Positions 34,705-44,874 of a DNA stretch of 64,000 bases are shown here, piece by piece. A program made the position numbers and the translations under genes. The DNA is taken from positions 124,001-188,000 of the forward strand of contig CAVQVR010000009.1 of the NCBI GenBank assembly GCA_963717195.1, read 5' to 3'. A model generated the notes under the pieces. It did not search any database. It had not been told where the DNA came from and worked only from the letters and a program-made list of their open reading frames with translations. The stretch's first letter is position 1. Each line of letters begins with the position of its first letter. Origin of the DNA: JACDAE01 sp963717195. Its GTDB lineage: Bacteria; Chloroflexota; Ktedonobacteria; Ktedonobacterales; Ktedonobacteraceae.

Positions 34705-35771
34705 TTAAAATAAGAACTCGTTCTCCATAAAGATGAGGCCGGTGCCATTGGTTGTAGAGGCGACCGGGCCATCGGTAAGGATGTATGTGGGGATATTTTT
34801 GACGCCGTTTGAGGCAAGAATGCCAATCATGAGTGCTCCCCAGTGAACACGGCCTGATGGATTGCGAACGGTTGCGGCCATCGTACCACTCATTACGGCC
34901 TGAATAGCTGGTGGCATGGCATCAATGCCGGAAACGGGGATAGTGCGCCCGGCATTCTGAATGACCTTTGCGGCAGCTAAAGCCATATCGTCATTATGGA
35001 AGAAGCCGCCACCAATATCCTTGTATTTCACGAGGTAGTTTTCCCATAACTGAGTCGTCAAATTGACATCCCAGTTGCCGGGATCGTCGGCAATCATTTT
35101 GATATTCGGGAACTTTGCCAGAGACTGGTGAAATCCCTGAGCACGTAGTTGAGCACCCGTATGACCAAGTTGCCCCTGTGTCATGATAACAGTGCCCTTG
35201 CCCCCCATTTTTTCAAAGAGTGCCGTTGATGACAATTCACCCATAGCAACATTGTCTGCTGACAAGAAACTCGTGATGGCGAGGTCATTTTTAGAGGAGA
35301 TCTCGGTATCCATCTGGATAATAGGAATGCCACTGTCAATTAATTGCTTGACGGGGTCGTTCAGAGTATCAACACCAACGGCCTGAATGGCAATGAAATC
35401 CCACTGTTTGGCTGCCATATCCTCGACTGCTTTACGCTGGATATCGACGCTACCACCGCCATCGTACCAGGTAACATCAACTCCGAACCATTTGCCCCAG
35501 GTTTCAGCAACTTGCTTTCCTTGAGCACACCACGTAGCGGTAAGGCTGTTGTTGCTAAAGGCCGCTTTAAGGCGTTTTGTGTTCGGGGGAACTCCTAAGC
35601 CGCCGCTTCCCGAAGACGATGAAGGGGTAGAGCCGCCACAAGCAGCTAACAGAGCTGGAGAGAAACTCCTGCTCCTGCTGCACCGAGGAATCCACGCCGT
35701 GATACACCTCCTGGAGCATCGGATCTGTCCGTCGCATTAATTTCGGCGGCACGATTTTCTTCTTTGACCAT
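34705..35771 (-). pseudogene. Sugar ABC transporter substrate-binding lipoprotein, frameshifted in the signal region
   Basis: From ATG 35771 (GGAGGG upstream) the frame reads a Tat-like signal, SRRGFLGAAGAGVSL, then meets TAG near 35648. One base out of register, the frame continues PALLAACGGS (a lipobox) into WCAQGKQVAETWGKWFGVDV. It then runs without interruption to the stop at 34705. The mature part is a ribose/galactose-type binding protein: IPIIQMDTEIS, GELSSTALFEKMGGKGTVIM, NDDMALAAAKVIQNAG. The span is one base short of a multiple of three, so a single-base deletion near 35656-35662 explains it. No permease or ATPase genes are adjacent. It is either an orphan pseudogene or a sequencing error. 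Confidence 0.82.
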
Positions 35772-36037
35772 GGTACCCTCCTTAGTGTCGTCCAAATCCA
35801 AATAGAGAAATTATAAAGACATCAAGACGTATTAATTATTCAGGTGCAAAAATATTTATTTATGCAGCCATAGTGTGTTGTTCGCTGTACTTCTCCTTGA
35901 GAACCTATAGATTTCCTGATATAAGTCTGTACCGCTCTCTCTAGTAGTATACTGTGAAAACATCTAAATACGGCAGAGCTATTACTGTCAACTAGTGTAC
36001 ATGCGAAGTACTCTGATGTCAAGAACAGAAACTGAGT

Positions 36038-36221
36038 TACTGAGTTTATCAGGGCTTATGCGTTCTCTTCTTTTTGCTCCTACTGGGCTCGCAAGCGAGC
36101 CTCAAATGGGAAAAGTGGTGCGTTTTTTGCGGGCGCGGCCCGCAAAAAACGCACCACTTTTATTTCTGCGAGCGCCGCAGGCGCGAGGCGTGGGGAGAAC
36201 GCATAAGCCCTACTGAGTTTA
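36038..36221. mobile_element. Foldback (MITE-like) element with 11-bp flanking direct repeats
   Basis: Outer arms AGGGCTTATGCGTTCTC (36051-36067) and complement (36195-36211) are perfect 17-mers. Inside lies a perfect 24-bp stem with a 3-base loop (36111-36134 with 36138-36161), and a GGCTCGC/GCGAGCC stem at 36086-36101. TACTGAGTTTA occurs directly at both edges (36038-36048 and 36211-36221), as expected of a target-site duplication. No coding capacity is seen. It sits in a 745-base gap (35772-36517) that holds nothing else I can support. Confidence 0.7.
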
Positions 36222-36517
36222 CATAGTAATGGGACAAAAAATATTATAAGTGTAAATAAAAGAGAATCGTATTTGTTCTTACCAAAAAGTAAACATCATT
36301 GTAGGAGTAACTGGCTGTTCTGCATCGTTGTATTGGTGTGAAACGTTATAGAAGTAATATAATAGTAGGCATCCGACGATGAAGTAGGGATGTTGAAGCA
36401 GATTGAAAAGCATCCAGAGGAACTATGCAGGCGCAGGCGGAACTGGCGATCCGTCATGGATTGGTATGTACCGGGGTGTGAAGCATAGAAGTAATGGATA
36501 TGATGAAGGAGTAAAGC

Positions 36518-38126
36518 ATGGCACCGGAGATACCACCACGAGGATTTAAACCACTTGAGGGTAGTGAGAGGAGCCAGCCCGCCAATGCGCGTCGGATCGG
36601 TTCAGTAGATCCCCTGGAGCGCATAGAAGTTAGTGTCTATCTGAGAGCGCCGATGGCAGGGAATCCAGCAGGCGACAACCGTGAACATGTTCAGCATCCG
36701 GGTCAACGGATGAGTCGCGACGAGTACCTGGCCAGTTATAGTGCAGATCCTGATGATTTAGCAAAGATTAGCGCTTTTGCGAGGGAACATGCCCTGACGG
36801 TTGTCGAGACAGATGCAGCCAGGCGCAAAGTTGTCCTTGCCGGAACAGCGAAAGCAATGATGGCAGCTTTTGCGACAAAGCTTCATCGGTACAGAGTATG
36901 AGGGGAACACGTTCCGGGGACGCACAGGCTACTTACATGTTCCCGCTGAGCTTGATCAGATCGTGGTAGGTGTGTTTGGGCTGGATGATCGGCCTCAGGC
37001 GCACCCTCATGTCCGTTACTACAAGCCAATTGCAATAATTCCTGCAACAGAAGCAGTAGTAACTTCCTATACGCCGCCACAAGTGGCTCAGCTCTACGAT
37101 TTTCCCACCGATGTTGATGGAAAAGGGCAATGTGTCGGACTCATCGAGCTTGGGGGAGGGTACGCTGACCAGGACCTCTCCACCTACTTTCAACAGTTAG
37201 GTATTGCGACGCCGCAAGTCGTAAGTGTGCCGGTTGATGGTGGGAAGAATATTCCAAACGGGGATCCGAACGGTGCTGATGGAGAGGTTGCCCTTGATAT
37301 TGAAGTGGTTGGAAGTATTGCGCCTGGAGCGCGTATTGCCGTATACTTCGCGCCCAATACTGACCGTGGTTTTCTTGATGCAATCACACAGGCAATACAT
37401 GACACGGCGAATGGGCCCTCGGTGATCTCTATCAGTTGGGGAGGGCCAGAGTCTGGTTGGACGGCGCAGGCGATGCAGACGATGGACCAGGCATTCCAGG
37501 CGGCGGCAGCCCTTGGTATCACGGTCTGTTGTGCATCAGGTGACAATGGTTCGAGAGATGGTGTAAATGATCAACAAGCACATGTAGATTTTCCGTCATC
37601 CAGTCCGTATGCTCTTGGATGTGGTGGCACGCGTCTGACAGGGACAGGTGGCAAGGTAACAGGAGAAACGGTATGGAACGACGCTGCTACGAATGGTGGC
37701 GCGACGGGGGGAGGAATCAGTGATCAGTTCGGGCTTCCGACATGGCAGATGGGCGTCAATATTCCTCCATCGGTCAATAATCGACATGTTGGAAGAGGGG
37801 TGCCTGATGTCGCGGGAGATGCTGATCCTCAGACGGGTTACCAGGTCTACTTTGATGGTCAGAGCACACCGATTGGAGGCACCAGTGCGGTTGCGCCATT
37901 GTGGTCAGGTTTGATCGCTTTACTGAATCAAAAGCGCGGGAAAGCAGTTGGCTACTTAAATCCATTTCTCTATCAAAATTATCAGCAACTTGCTCAAAAC
38001 CGAGCGTTACGAGATGTGACGACGGGTAACAATGGAGATTATAAAGCAGGGCCGGGCTGGGATGCCTGTACCGGTCTGGGTACACCTGATGGATCGCTAC
38101 TGCTCACTGCGCTTGCAACACAATAA
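36518..38126 (+). pseudogene. S53 peptidase (kumamolisin/sedolisin) with propeptide, frameshifted
   Basis: An ATG at 36518 (GAAGGAG upstream) opens a pro-kumamolisin activation domain: IEVSVYLRAP, MSRDEYLASYSADPDDLAKI, FAREHALTVVETDAARRKVV. The frame stops at 36901. One base out of register, the sequence continues EYEGNTFRGRTGYLHVPAEL into a complete S53 catalytic domain. That domain has the Glu and Asp of the triad in DGEVALDIEVVG, the oxyanion region SISWGGPESGW, SGDNGSRDG and the nucleophile Ser in GGTSAVAPLWSG. The C-terminal calcium site is in DVTTGNNGDYKAGPGWD. The shift lies between 36861 and 36898, most likely near 36890. The family acts outside the cell at acid pH; no signal peptide is seen, as in some relatives. 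Confidence 0.85.
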
Positions 38127-38477
38127 TGGCATAAATGCACCGTTTTGTGCTAAGCTACAGCAGAAATTGAGAAATTTTATCGAGTTGGGGAGAAGCACGG
38201 TTGTGGTGAAAAAAGCCATAATCTGGCTTCTCCTCATTCAGATCGTATCCTGAAAGAGTACTTATTGGAGGTTTGCTAGCCGATCATTACCATATTGGGA
38301 AAAAAGATGAAATTTTGGCAACTATATGGTACTTTAGAATATTGACGCACAGTATCACGGATGTACGTGTACAATTGGGCGAGGTATAACTATATTTCGA
38401 ATGAAAAAGCGGGAGCAACGGGTACCCTGGATGCCAGCCGGGTCTACCGAACGCAGGTGTACGAAAGAGAGAGGCGG

Positions 38478-41400
38478 ATGAATAGTAAAATTACCTACCA
38501 TCAGCAGGTAAGCTATTGTGGGAAAACGCGCTGTAAGAAATGCCGCGAGGGAATAGGGCATGGGCCTTACTGGTATGCGTATAAGACGACGAATGGCCAT
38601 ACCACGCGCACCTATATAGGGAAAGAACTGCCTCCAGATGTAGATGATACGCGCGAGGCACGCATCTCACAGGCGGAAATGGGCCTTTCCAATCCTGTTT
38701 TAGATCTGAACACAGTGGTGCTACGCATCTCTGTCCTTGGTCAGTTTCGCCTGGAACGTCGCAATGCCAATCTACATTGGCAGTCAGTCACCGATCCTGC
38801 ATGGCAGGAACAACATGTTATACGTGCCCTGCTCGCTCTCCTTATTTGTACTCCTGAGCGCAAGCTCAATCGTGCTAGTGCTATCGCAATGTTATGGTCT
38901 CGTACCGATCGGGAAACTGCCAATGCTAATCTCAACAAGTTGATTTCTAGATTGCGTATGGTTCTCGAACCAACACGCCGTCGTCAGTCAACACGCTCAG
39001 CAACCCAACTACTGCGTATTGAAGGCGACGAACTGATTCTTGCCGACCAGAGGCGTGTATGGGTCGATGCCGATGCTTTTACCGAGTTGCTTCATACGGC
39101 CCATGCATTGATAGACGACGCTGTAACAGCCGCCGTCGATGAGACGATAGGGAGAGAACCATTTTCTCTATCAGCGCCCGTGGCCCCTCTTCCATCTGCC
39201 CTGGCAGAAGACGTGCAGGTGCGTGAGCGCCTGCTGCGTGAAGCTGCTGCTATATACGGAGGTGATTTCTGGCCCGAAGAGCGCCAGATTGATTGGGTAA
39301 GCGCCTATCGCCAGACACTGAAACGCGATTGGCTCAGGCTGATGCTCGATCTGTCTGATCTTTATATGTGGCAAGGAGCCACCTCAAATGCCATTTCTAC
39401 GCTTGATCGTCTGTTAGCGAACGATCCTGCCCATGAAGCAGGAGTGCAGCGATTGATCGTTGTCCTGGCGAAGCTCAACCGGCGTGGTGAAGCCTTGCGT
39501 GCCTATCATCGCCTTAGTGATATTTTGCAACGCGAGTATCAGGCGGTTCCTTTAGAAGAAACGCGGATGCTCTATGAAACTGTACGTCTCGGTGGCACTC
39601 TTCCTGATTCGTATAGTCAGCAATCAACTACTGCGAAGGACGTCCAATCCGGTCTGCTTTCCCAGATAGATGCGGTACAGGCTGATGCGTCGGCTGAGAG
39701 GAATGGCGCATTGGTTCTAACAACTCAGGGGGCAGAGATAGCGTCTGGGGTTGGAGGAGCGGTTGCGTCTTTGCCTCTCCATGGTCTTTCCATTGGACGT
39801 AGTCATCAGAGTCCACTGATCGGTCGTGCTCTCGAATTGGAGGTATTGCGTTCCCTGTTGCAGGAGATTAAGCAAAATGCACGTCTGCAACTGCTCGGCC
39901 AACGTCGTGCGTCCGGTATTCCGCTCGATACGCAGCGCCGTCCCCAGTGTGTGCTATTAATGGGTGAGGCTGGTATTGGTAAGACACGTCTTGCTGAGGA
40001 GGTGAGTCGAGAGGCGCAACGTAATGGCTGGTCGATCATCTGGAGTCGCGTCTATCCACAGGAGAGCGGTATTCCTTATCGTATCTGGACGGATGTGCTG
40101 CGCAAGGTCATTGAACTGGTTCCAGGATTGGCTGATCCCACGTTGCGTACATCGGCTCTGCTCAATCCTGCTCTAGAAGCTCTACAGTTGCAACCTCTTA
40201 CTGCATTGCTTCCAGAACTCAGTAGCAGCCTGACTTCAGGAGGCAACGCTCAAGCTGGACGCTTACATGGTTTATCTGTGCAGGAACATACAGCGAGTTA
40301 CCGGGTTCGTGATACTGTGCGCGAGTTGTTGGCCGCTGTAAGTGAGATCACACCGCTGGTGATTGTGCTGGATGATATTCAATGGGCTGATAGTAATAGC
40401 CATGAGTTGCTGAGTCATCTGGCACGTGCCCTCTATGGATATCCTATTTTCCTGGTCGTCACCTGTCGCGACACAGAGCTAGCACGTCAGCCTGCACACC
40501 CCTTGCTTGAGCAAGTGCGTCATATGCAGCGTGAGCACGCTATCAGAACATTAGATATCAAGCCGCTCACCAGCGAACAGATCGGCCTGCTGGTTTCTCA
40601 CCTGCCCGAGCCAATGGTGCAGCACATCCAGGCTCAGGCGGCAGGCAATCCCTTCTTTGCCGAAGAACTTGCACGTACAACCCCGCCAGTGCTCCCAAGA
40701 ACGGTTGCGGCAGCCCTCGAACAGCGTATGAAAAAACTCAGTGTTCCCTGTGTACAATTGCTTGGGAATGCAGCCGTGCTGGGTGGTTCTTTTGAATTCT
40801 CGGTGATCTGTGCTATGGAGACCGATAACGACCTGGTAGATGAGGATGCCGTTCTGAGCTTGCTCGAAGAAGCGTTGCAATCAGGAGTCATTACAGAAGA
40901 AGGGACAGGGACGCGGATCACCTATCATTTCTGGCATCCTTTGTTGGTTAGCTATCTCTACGATACACTTATGAGTGTGAAGCGCAATCGTCTGCATTTG
41001 CGTGCTGCAAAAGTGCTCCAGCGTACATATAAAGGTCGGGAAGAAGAGGTTGCTGCCACCATCACGCACCACCTGGTTTTAGGAGGTGCGGAGTCGGGGA
41101 TCATTACCCATTTTGCTGAGCTGGCGGCTAACCATGCATATACTCTCTCTGCGTATGCGGAAGCCGGGTATCATTATCGTGTAGTGATTGAACACGTTGA
41201 GACAGAGGTTTCATCTGATACTGCATCTGACCGGCATTCCTACCTCACATACTTACTAGAGCGTTTAGCCGAATGCACGATGGTGAGTGGGAAGTTTGAA
41301 GAGGCACGTCGTCTCTATGAGAGATTGCTTGATCTCAGTCAAGCACTGGGAGCGCTCTCGCTATATGAGGCACAGCGCATGGCATTATTGTGGGGTGAGA

Positions 41401-42473
41401 TTGGCTGGACATGGCGTTATATGGCGAATATTGCGCACGCACGCGAGTGTTGTGAGCGTGGTGAGCAGATTCTGCGTGAGGCAGGTGTGCTGACAGGTCC
41501 TGCCTGGGGACGCCTACGCTACGAGCAAAGCAGTCTCTATTTAGTTGAAGGACGCTATGAAGAGGCACGTCGTAGTGCTCGTGAGGCCCTTACATTCTTT
41601 GAACAACCGGGGCCATCGACCGAAGCTCTGCCCACCATACGCAGTACGCGTATACAGCGTACTCTGGCTGGTAACCCGGTGGATCTTGGTCAGGTCTATG
41701 GATATATGGGACCGCTAGCCAGTGGAGAGGGACGGCGGACAGAGGCATTGAACCATCTGAAGACAGCCCTGACGATCTTTGAGCAATACGATGATAAGCG
41801 GAGAATCGCCCATGTTTCTTGTAATCTGGGAAATGTCTATCTCAAAAAAAATGACTATGGTCAGGCTCAGGCCGCATTTCGCCGTTCGCTCAATCTGGCC
41901 GAACAACTGGGTGATGATCCGCTCAAATCTGTGATCTATAGTGATTTCGGCGAACTTGCAGCGGCGAGCGGAGATCTGGCGGAAGCGGAGCGCTGGTATC
42001 GTAAAGCTCTCGAATTAACAGCCCTCACTCGTGACCGCGAATATATCAGTGCCTGGAATGCAGCGTTGGCGGCGGTGTTACAGGAACAAGGGAAGCTTGA
42101 AGAGGCTGCCAGTTGCATCAAACAGGCGTTGATTGTTGGTCGCGCCTATCATCTTAATCCTTGTGTTGGTATTGCCCTTGTTGCGCTGGGTGACTTTCGC
42201 ATCAAACAGGCGCTCAATGCCGAAGCCACACCTACGTTGCGCAAGCATTTCCTCAAGCTTGCCGCCCGTGATTTGCAACGTGCACTTTCGTTGGAGGGAC
42301 TGGAAGCCGAAACGCGTACCAGAGGTCATCTAGCCTTTGCCCATATTGCCTTGCTACGTGGCGAGCGTGAGCGTGCTCGAGATGAACTCATGTCCGTTGC
42401 TACGGAGGCGCATCGCTATGAACTGCCGCGTATTGAAGCTCAGGCTCGTGGTCTTCTCGATCAGTTTCGGTAG
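38478..42473 (+). CDS. Giant BTAD-AAA-TPR transcriptional regulator with Cys-rich N-terminus
   Basis: 1331 residues. The N-terminal 60 carry CGKTRCKKCREGIGHGPYWY, a small Cys/His-like module found in related proteins. A winged-helix region leads to a bacterial transcriptional activator domain (WVDADAFTELL, AIYGGDFWPEERQIDWVSAY, then TPR-like helices to RMLYETVRLGG, about 200-410). An AAA/STAND ATPase follows with Walker A GEAGIGKTRLAEEV (about 500) and Walker B VIVLDDIQWADS. The C-terminal 500 residues are TPR repeats (AHVSCNLGNVYLKKNDYGQA). It should be an ATP-gated, ligand-sensing activator like SARP/MalT proteins. ATG 38478 follows GAGAGGCGG; 39 upstream codons are open but look non-coding. 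The target genes are not evident. Confidence 0.88.
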   Translation: MNSKITYHQQVSYCGKTRCKKCREGIGHGPYWYAYKTTNGHTTRTYIGKELPPDVDDTREARISQAEMGLSNPVLDLNTVVLRISVLGQFRLERRNANLHWQSVTDPAWQEQHVIRALLALLICTPERKLNRASAIAMLWSRTDRETANANLNKLISRLRMVLEPTRRRQSTRSATQLLRIEGDELILADQRRVWVDADAFTELLHTAHALIDDAVTAAVDETIGREPFSLSAPVAPLPSALAEDVQVRERLLREAAAIYGGDFWPEERQIDWVSAYRQTLKRDWLRLMLDLSDLYMWQGATSNAISTLDRLLANDPAHEAGVQRLIVVLAKLNRRGEALRAYHRLSDILQREYQAVPLEETRMLYETVRLGGTLPDSYSQQSTTAKDVQSGLLSQIDAVQADASAERNGALVLTTQGAEIASGVGGAVASLPLHGLSIGRSHQSPLIGRALELEVLRSLLQEIKQNARLQLLGQRRASGIPLDTQRRPQCVLLMGEAGIGKTRLAEEVSREAQRNGWSIIWSRVYPQESGIPYRIWTDVLRKVIELVPGLADPTLRTSALLNPALEALQLQPLTALLPELSSSLTSGGNAQAGRLHGLSVQEHTASYRVRDTVRELLAAVSEITPLVIVLDDIQWADSNSHELLSHLARALYGYPIFLVVTCRDTELARQPAHPLLEQVRHMQREHAIRTLDIKPLTSEQIGLLVSHLPEPMVQHIQAQAAGNPFFAEELARTTPPVLPRTVAAALEQRMKKLSVPCVQLLGNAAVLGGSFEFSVICAMETDNDLVDEDAVLSLLEEALQSGVITEEGTGTRITYHFWHPLLVSYLYDTLMSVKRNRLHLRAAKVLQRTYKGREEEVAATITHHLVLGGAESGIITHFAELAANHAYTLSAYAEAGYHYRVVIEHVETEVSSDTASDRHSYLTYLLERLAECTMVSGKFEEARRLYERLLDLSQALGALSLYEAQRMALLWGEIGWTWRYMANIAHARECCERGEQILREAGVLTGPAWGRLRYEQSSLYLVEGRYEEARRSAREALTFFEQPGPSTEALPTIRSTRIQRTLAGNPVDLGQVYGYMGPLASGEGRRTEALNHLKTALTIFEQYDDKRRIAHVSCNLGNVYLKKNDYGQAQAAFRRSLNLAEQLGDDPLKSVIYSDFGELAAASGDLAEAERWYRKALELTALTRDREYISAWNAALAAVLQEQGKLEEAASCIKQALIVGRAYHLNPCVGIALVALGDFRIKQALNAEATPTLRKHFLKLAARDLQRALSLEGLEAETRTRGHLAFAHIALLRGERERARDELMSVATEAHRYELPRIEAQARGLLDQFR

Positions 42474-42563
42474 GGGGATAAACAGGGGGTAAAAACGCTT
42501 TAAATACTCTGGACACCAGACTACAGAGGTGGCCTGATGTCCAGAGAAAGTTATTGCTGCCTA

Positions 42564-43571
42564 CTAACCGCAAAAGCACATAGGTGCGTAGTTAGATGGC
42601 TGCTCATTGTAGGAGTTAACGGCCCATACGGTGGGTACAGTGTACTGTCTGGTCGTTGAAGGGACATTGACAGTGACCTGGAATTCACCAAAGGCGTTAA
42701 CCGGTACCTGTGAAAGATTTATTCCAGATGCAGAGATAGGTGTGGTACTCTGCAGATTTACCGTATTACACGAGCAATCATTGGCGCTGGGCACGGTATT
42801 GCTGCAAGCATTGGAGCAAGAAGTGCTCTGGCTGGGCACGGTATTGCTGCAAGCATTGGAGCAAGAAGTGCTCTGGCTGGGCACGGAGTTGCTGCAAGTA
42901 TTGGAGCAAGAGGTGCTCTGGCTGGGCACGGAGTTGCTGCAAGTATTGTAGCAAGAAGTGCTCTGGCTGGGCACGGAGTTGCTGCAAGTATTGTAGCAAG
43001 AAGTGCTCTGGCTGGGCACGGAGTTGCTGCAATCATTGGGGCAAGAAGTGCTCTGGCTGGGCACGGAGTTGCTCGGAGCAGGTGCGATGTAAGTTGTGCT
43101 CTGGCTGGGCACAGAGTTGCTGCAAGTATTATTGGAGCAAGAAGTGCTCTGGCTGGGCACAGAGTTGCTCTGGCTGTTCGTAGTGATAGTAGTCGTAGAT
43201 GTGGTTGTGGTATCAGTCGTGGTGGTGGTACTACAACCGGAATAGGTGCAAGTTGTGTCTGCTGGACTGGTATTGTCACAGCCGGTGTTGCAGGAGGTAT
43301 CGCTGCTTGTAGCAGGGCTACAGCTGCTGCAATCATTAAAACCTACGCCATAAATCACAGCACGCCCTGTATATGAACGACTGGCATGCCGAGCTGTGCT
43401 TGGGAGCATCTTCACGGTAATATGGGGCGCGTTTGCAAACCAGTGGTGAAATTTCCTGGTGGCCTGAACATTCTGAGCGGAAGCCGTTCCGTTCCCAACA
43501 AAAGCCCCTGCCGCCAGGAAGAGACAGGTCATAGCTAAGAGCAACCCCAGTTTAATGTGTGTTTTTCGCAA
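42564..43571 (-). CDS. Secreted Cys/Ser-rich repeat protein, novel
   Basis: 335 residues. A signal peptide (RKTHIKLGLLLAMTCLFLAA, cleavage near ASAQ) follows a TTG at 43571 with AGAGG six bases upstream; the frame is open to an ATG at 43616. After a 60-residue region come clustered C-x-x-C and C-x-x-x-C motifs and a Thr-rich stretch. Then come about eight copies of a 15-residue unit, SNSVPSQSTSCSNTC, each contributing two Cys. The last 60 residues look like a compact beta domain ending PMCFCG. It may be a disulfide-rigidified cell-wall or sheath protein. I know no family. It is divergent from the gene at 43967 across a 395-base gap. Confidence 0.75.
   Translation of the reverse strand: MRKTHIKLGLLLAMTCLFLAAGAFVGNGTASAQNVQATRKFHHWFANAPHITVKMLPSTARHASRSYTGRAVIYGVGFNDCSSCSPATSSDTSCNTGCDNTSPADTTCTYSGCSTTTTTDTTTTSTTTITTNSQSNSVPSQSTSCSNNTCSNSVPSQSTTYIAPAPSNSVPSQSTSCPNDCSNSVPSQSTSCYNTCSNSVPSQSTSCYNTCSNSVPSQSTSCSNTCSNSVPSQSTSCSNACSNTVPSQSTSCSNACSNTVPSANDCSCNTVNLQSTTPISASGINLSQVPVNAFGEFQVTVNVPSTTRQYTVPTVWAVNSYNEQPSNYAPMCFCG
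42783..43165 (-). repeat. 45-bp tandem coding repeat of the Cys-rich protein
   Basis: A 45-base unit recurs about eight times, with TGGCTGGGCACGG and GAAGTGCTC blocks on the plus strand and a shortened or altered unit near 43070-43100. The perfect 45-base copies near the gene's 3' end suggest recent expansion. Confidence 0.85.
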
Positions 43572-43966
43572 TATACACCTCTTTTTTCTTGTGAAGAGTC
43601 TATGTATATACACCATTTCTACATAAACTCTTCTTTAAAACATAATGTATTTGTGACTCTGATGTTTATTGCCACATGATGGGCAATATCTATAGACTCA
43701 CAAAAACAGTATAAATGTCTAAAGAAACGATAAAGATATACATATAGATTTTGCAAGTGTACAATCTCGCTTAAATAGTCGCGACTATTTTCCCTGGTTG
43801 GACGGAAGAAGAGCAGCAAATCGGCAATCTTCGCCAATTTCTCAGAGTTACTTATGATGACAAATGGCTAGCTCTCTGTTTATACTCATTATTGGGCCCT
43901 TTTATGCTATAGAGATAAGAGGAGAGCAACCAACCACTTTTAAGTATTTGAATGAAAGGTAAAGAG

Positions 43967-44197
43967 ATGCAAGATGAGGTAGCAGCGCAGATTGCGGCGC
44001 TCAACAAGGCAGATCTGTTGTTCCGCCTTGCCGAATGGCACTATCGGCATGCGCCGACGCAGGTAGAGAAGCGGCATCATATACAGACCTCCTTACTTGC
44101 AGCAAGCACGCGTGCTCAGATTCTGACCTGGTTAGAGGAACATCAGATTACAGTGACGCGACAATACGGAGAATATGTTCAACCGAGCCAGGTGTAA
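43967..44197 (+). CDS. Small hypothetical helical protein
   Basis: Seventy-six residues, amphipathic and probably all-helical: MQDEVAAQIAALNKADLLFR, then RLAEWHYRHAP, and a C-terminal RAQILTWLEEHQITVTRQYG. AAAGG lies seven bases before ATG 43967; an ATG five codons earlier lacks one. No domain is recognised. It lies between the Cys-rich gene (divergent) and a small membrane-protein gene. Confidence 0.6.
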   Translation: MQDEVAAQIAALNKADLLFRLAEWHYRHAPTQVEKRHHIQTSLLAASTRAQILTWLEEHQITVTRQYGEYVQPSQV

Positions 44198-44443
44198 GGT
44201 AGTGGAAGGAGAGAGAATGCTTCTTGCTCTGCTTCGTAATGCAGCATTTGTTTTGTAGATCCGCTCTCCCTGAAGCGTTACAAACCACTTAAAGGCTATA
44301 TATCCCAGGTAAGTATCGGGAAGGGCTGTTTGACGACCTGGGAAATAGTGCAATGTACAACGAAATATTGTATAGTGCTTCTTAGAGATACCTGGCAAAG
44401 AGAGATCTGCCATGCGGTTGCTAACATCTCATTGGGAGGGTGT

Positions 44444-44851
44444 ATGAATTTTGGATCTGTGATGATAAAAGCACTGGTCGTTCTGGTGCTGTTATTTCTC
44501 TTATCGCTTGCGGGCGCTATCACATTTCCGTTGCTTACTGTTGTCACTGGTGGTGCTGGAGCAGGGCTGACGAGCATTTTGTTGTTTCTTTTGGCTATAG
44601 TGTTACTTGCTTTGGTTGGCAATCTTGTCGCACGTGGAATAAAGAGTGTAAAGAAAAGTGGAGAAGCACTTCCTTTAGCGTTTGTCGGCTCCTTTTTCAT
44701 GGGAGCGATTCTTACGATATTCGCACTTTTGAATATCCCGTATACCGTTCGCGTGAATCTCGCCTGGACAGGAAATAGCTGGTATAGCCCGATCCTCACC
44801 TTGCTTTTTATTGGTATTCCCCTGATGCTTGTGTTTCTCGTGGGAGACTAA
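44444..44851 (+). CDS. Small four-segment membrane protein, hypothetical
   Basis: 135 residues with hydrophobic segments at about 5-30, 38-62, 76-98 and 112-132, and a basic loop (ARGIKSVKKSGE) between the second and third. GGGAGGG lies a few bases before ATG 44444. Thirty-eight open codons upstream lack membrane character. A very strong terminator follows. The family is not recognised. Confidence 0.7.
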   Translation: MNFGSVMIKALVVLVLLFLLSLAGAITFPLLTVVTGGAGAGLTSILLFLLAIVLLALVGNLVARGIKSVKKSGEALPLAFVGSFFMGAILTIFALLNIPYTVRVNLAWTGNSWYSPILTLLFIGIPLMLVFLVGD

Positions 44852-44874
44852 GCGACTTTCAGGTTGTGAGATGG

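Noticed and set aside
42783..43165. Possible CRISPR array because of regular 45-base spacing
   Set aside because: There are no unique spacers; the entire unit repeats and is in frame within a protein. No cas genes are nearby.
42758..43336. Other open frames across the Cys-rich repeat, some 147-192 codons
   Set aside because: They arise from the 45-base periodicity. Only the 42564-43571 frame has a signal peptide and a non-repeat C-terminal domain.
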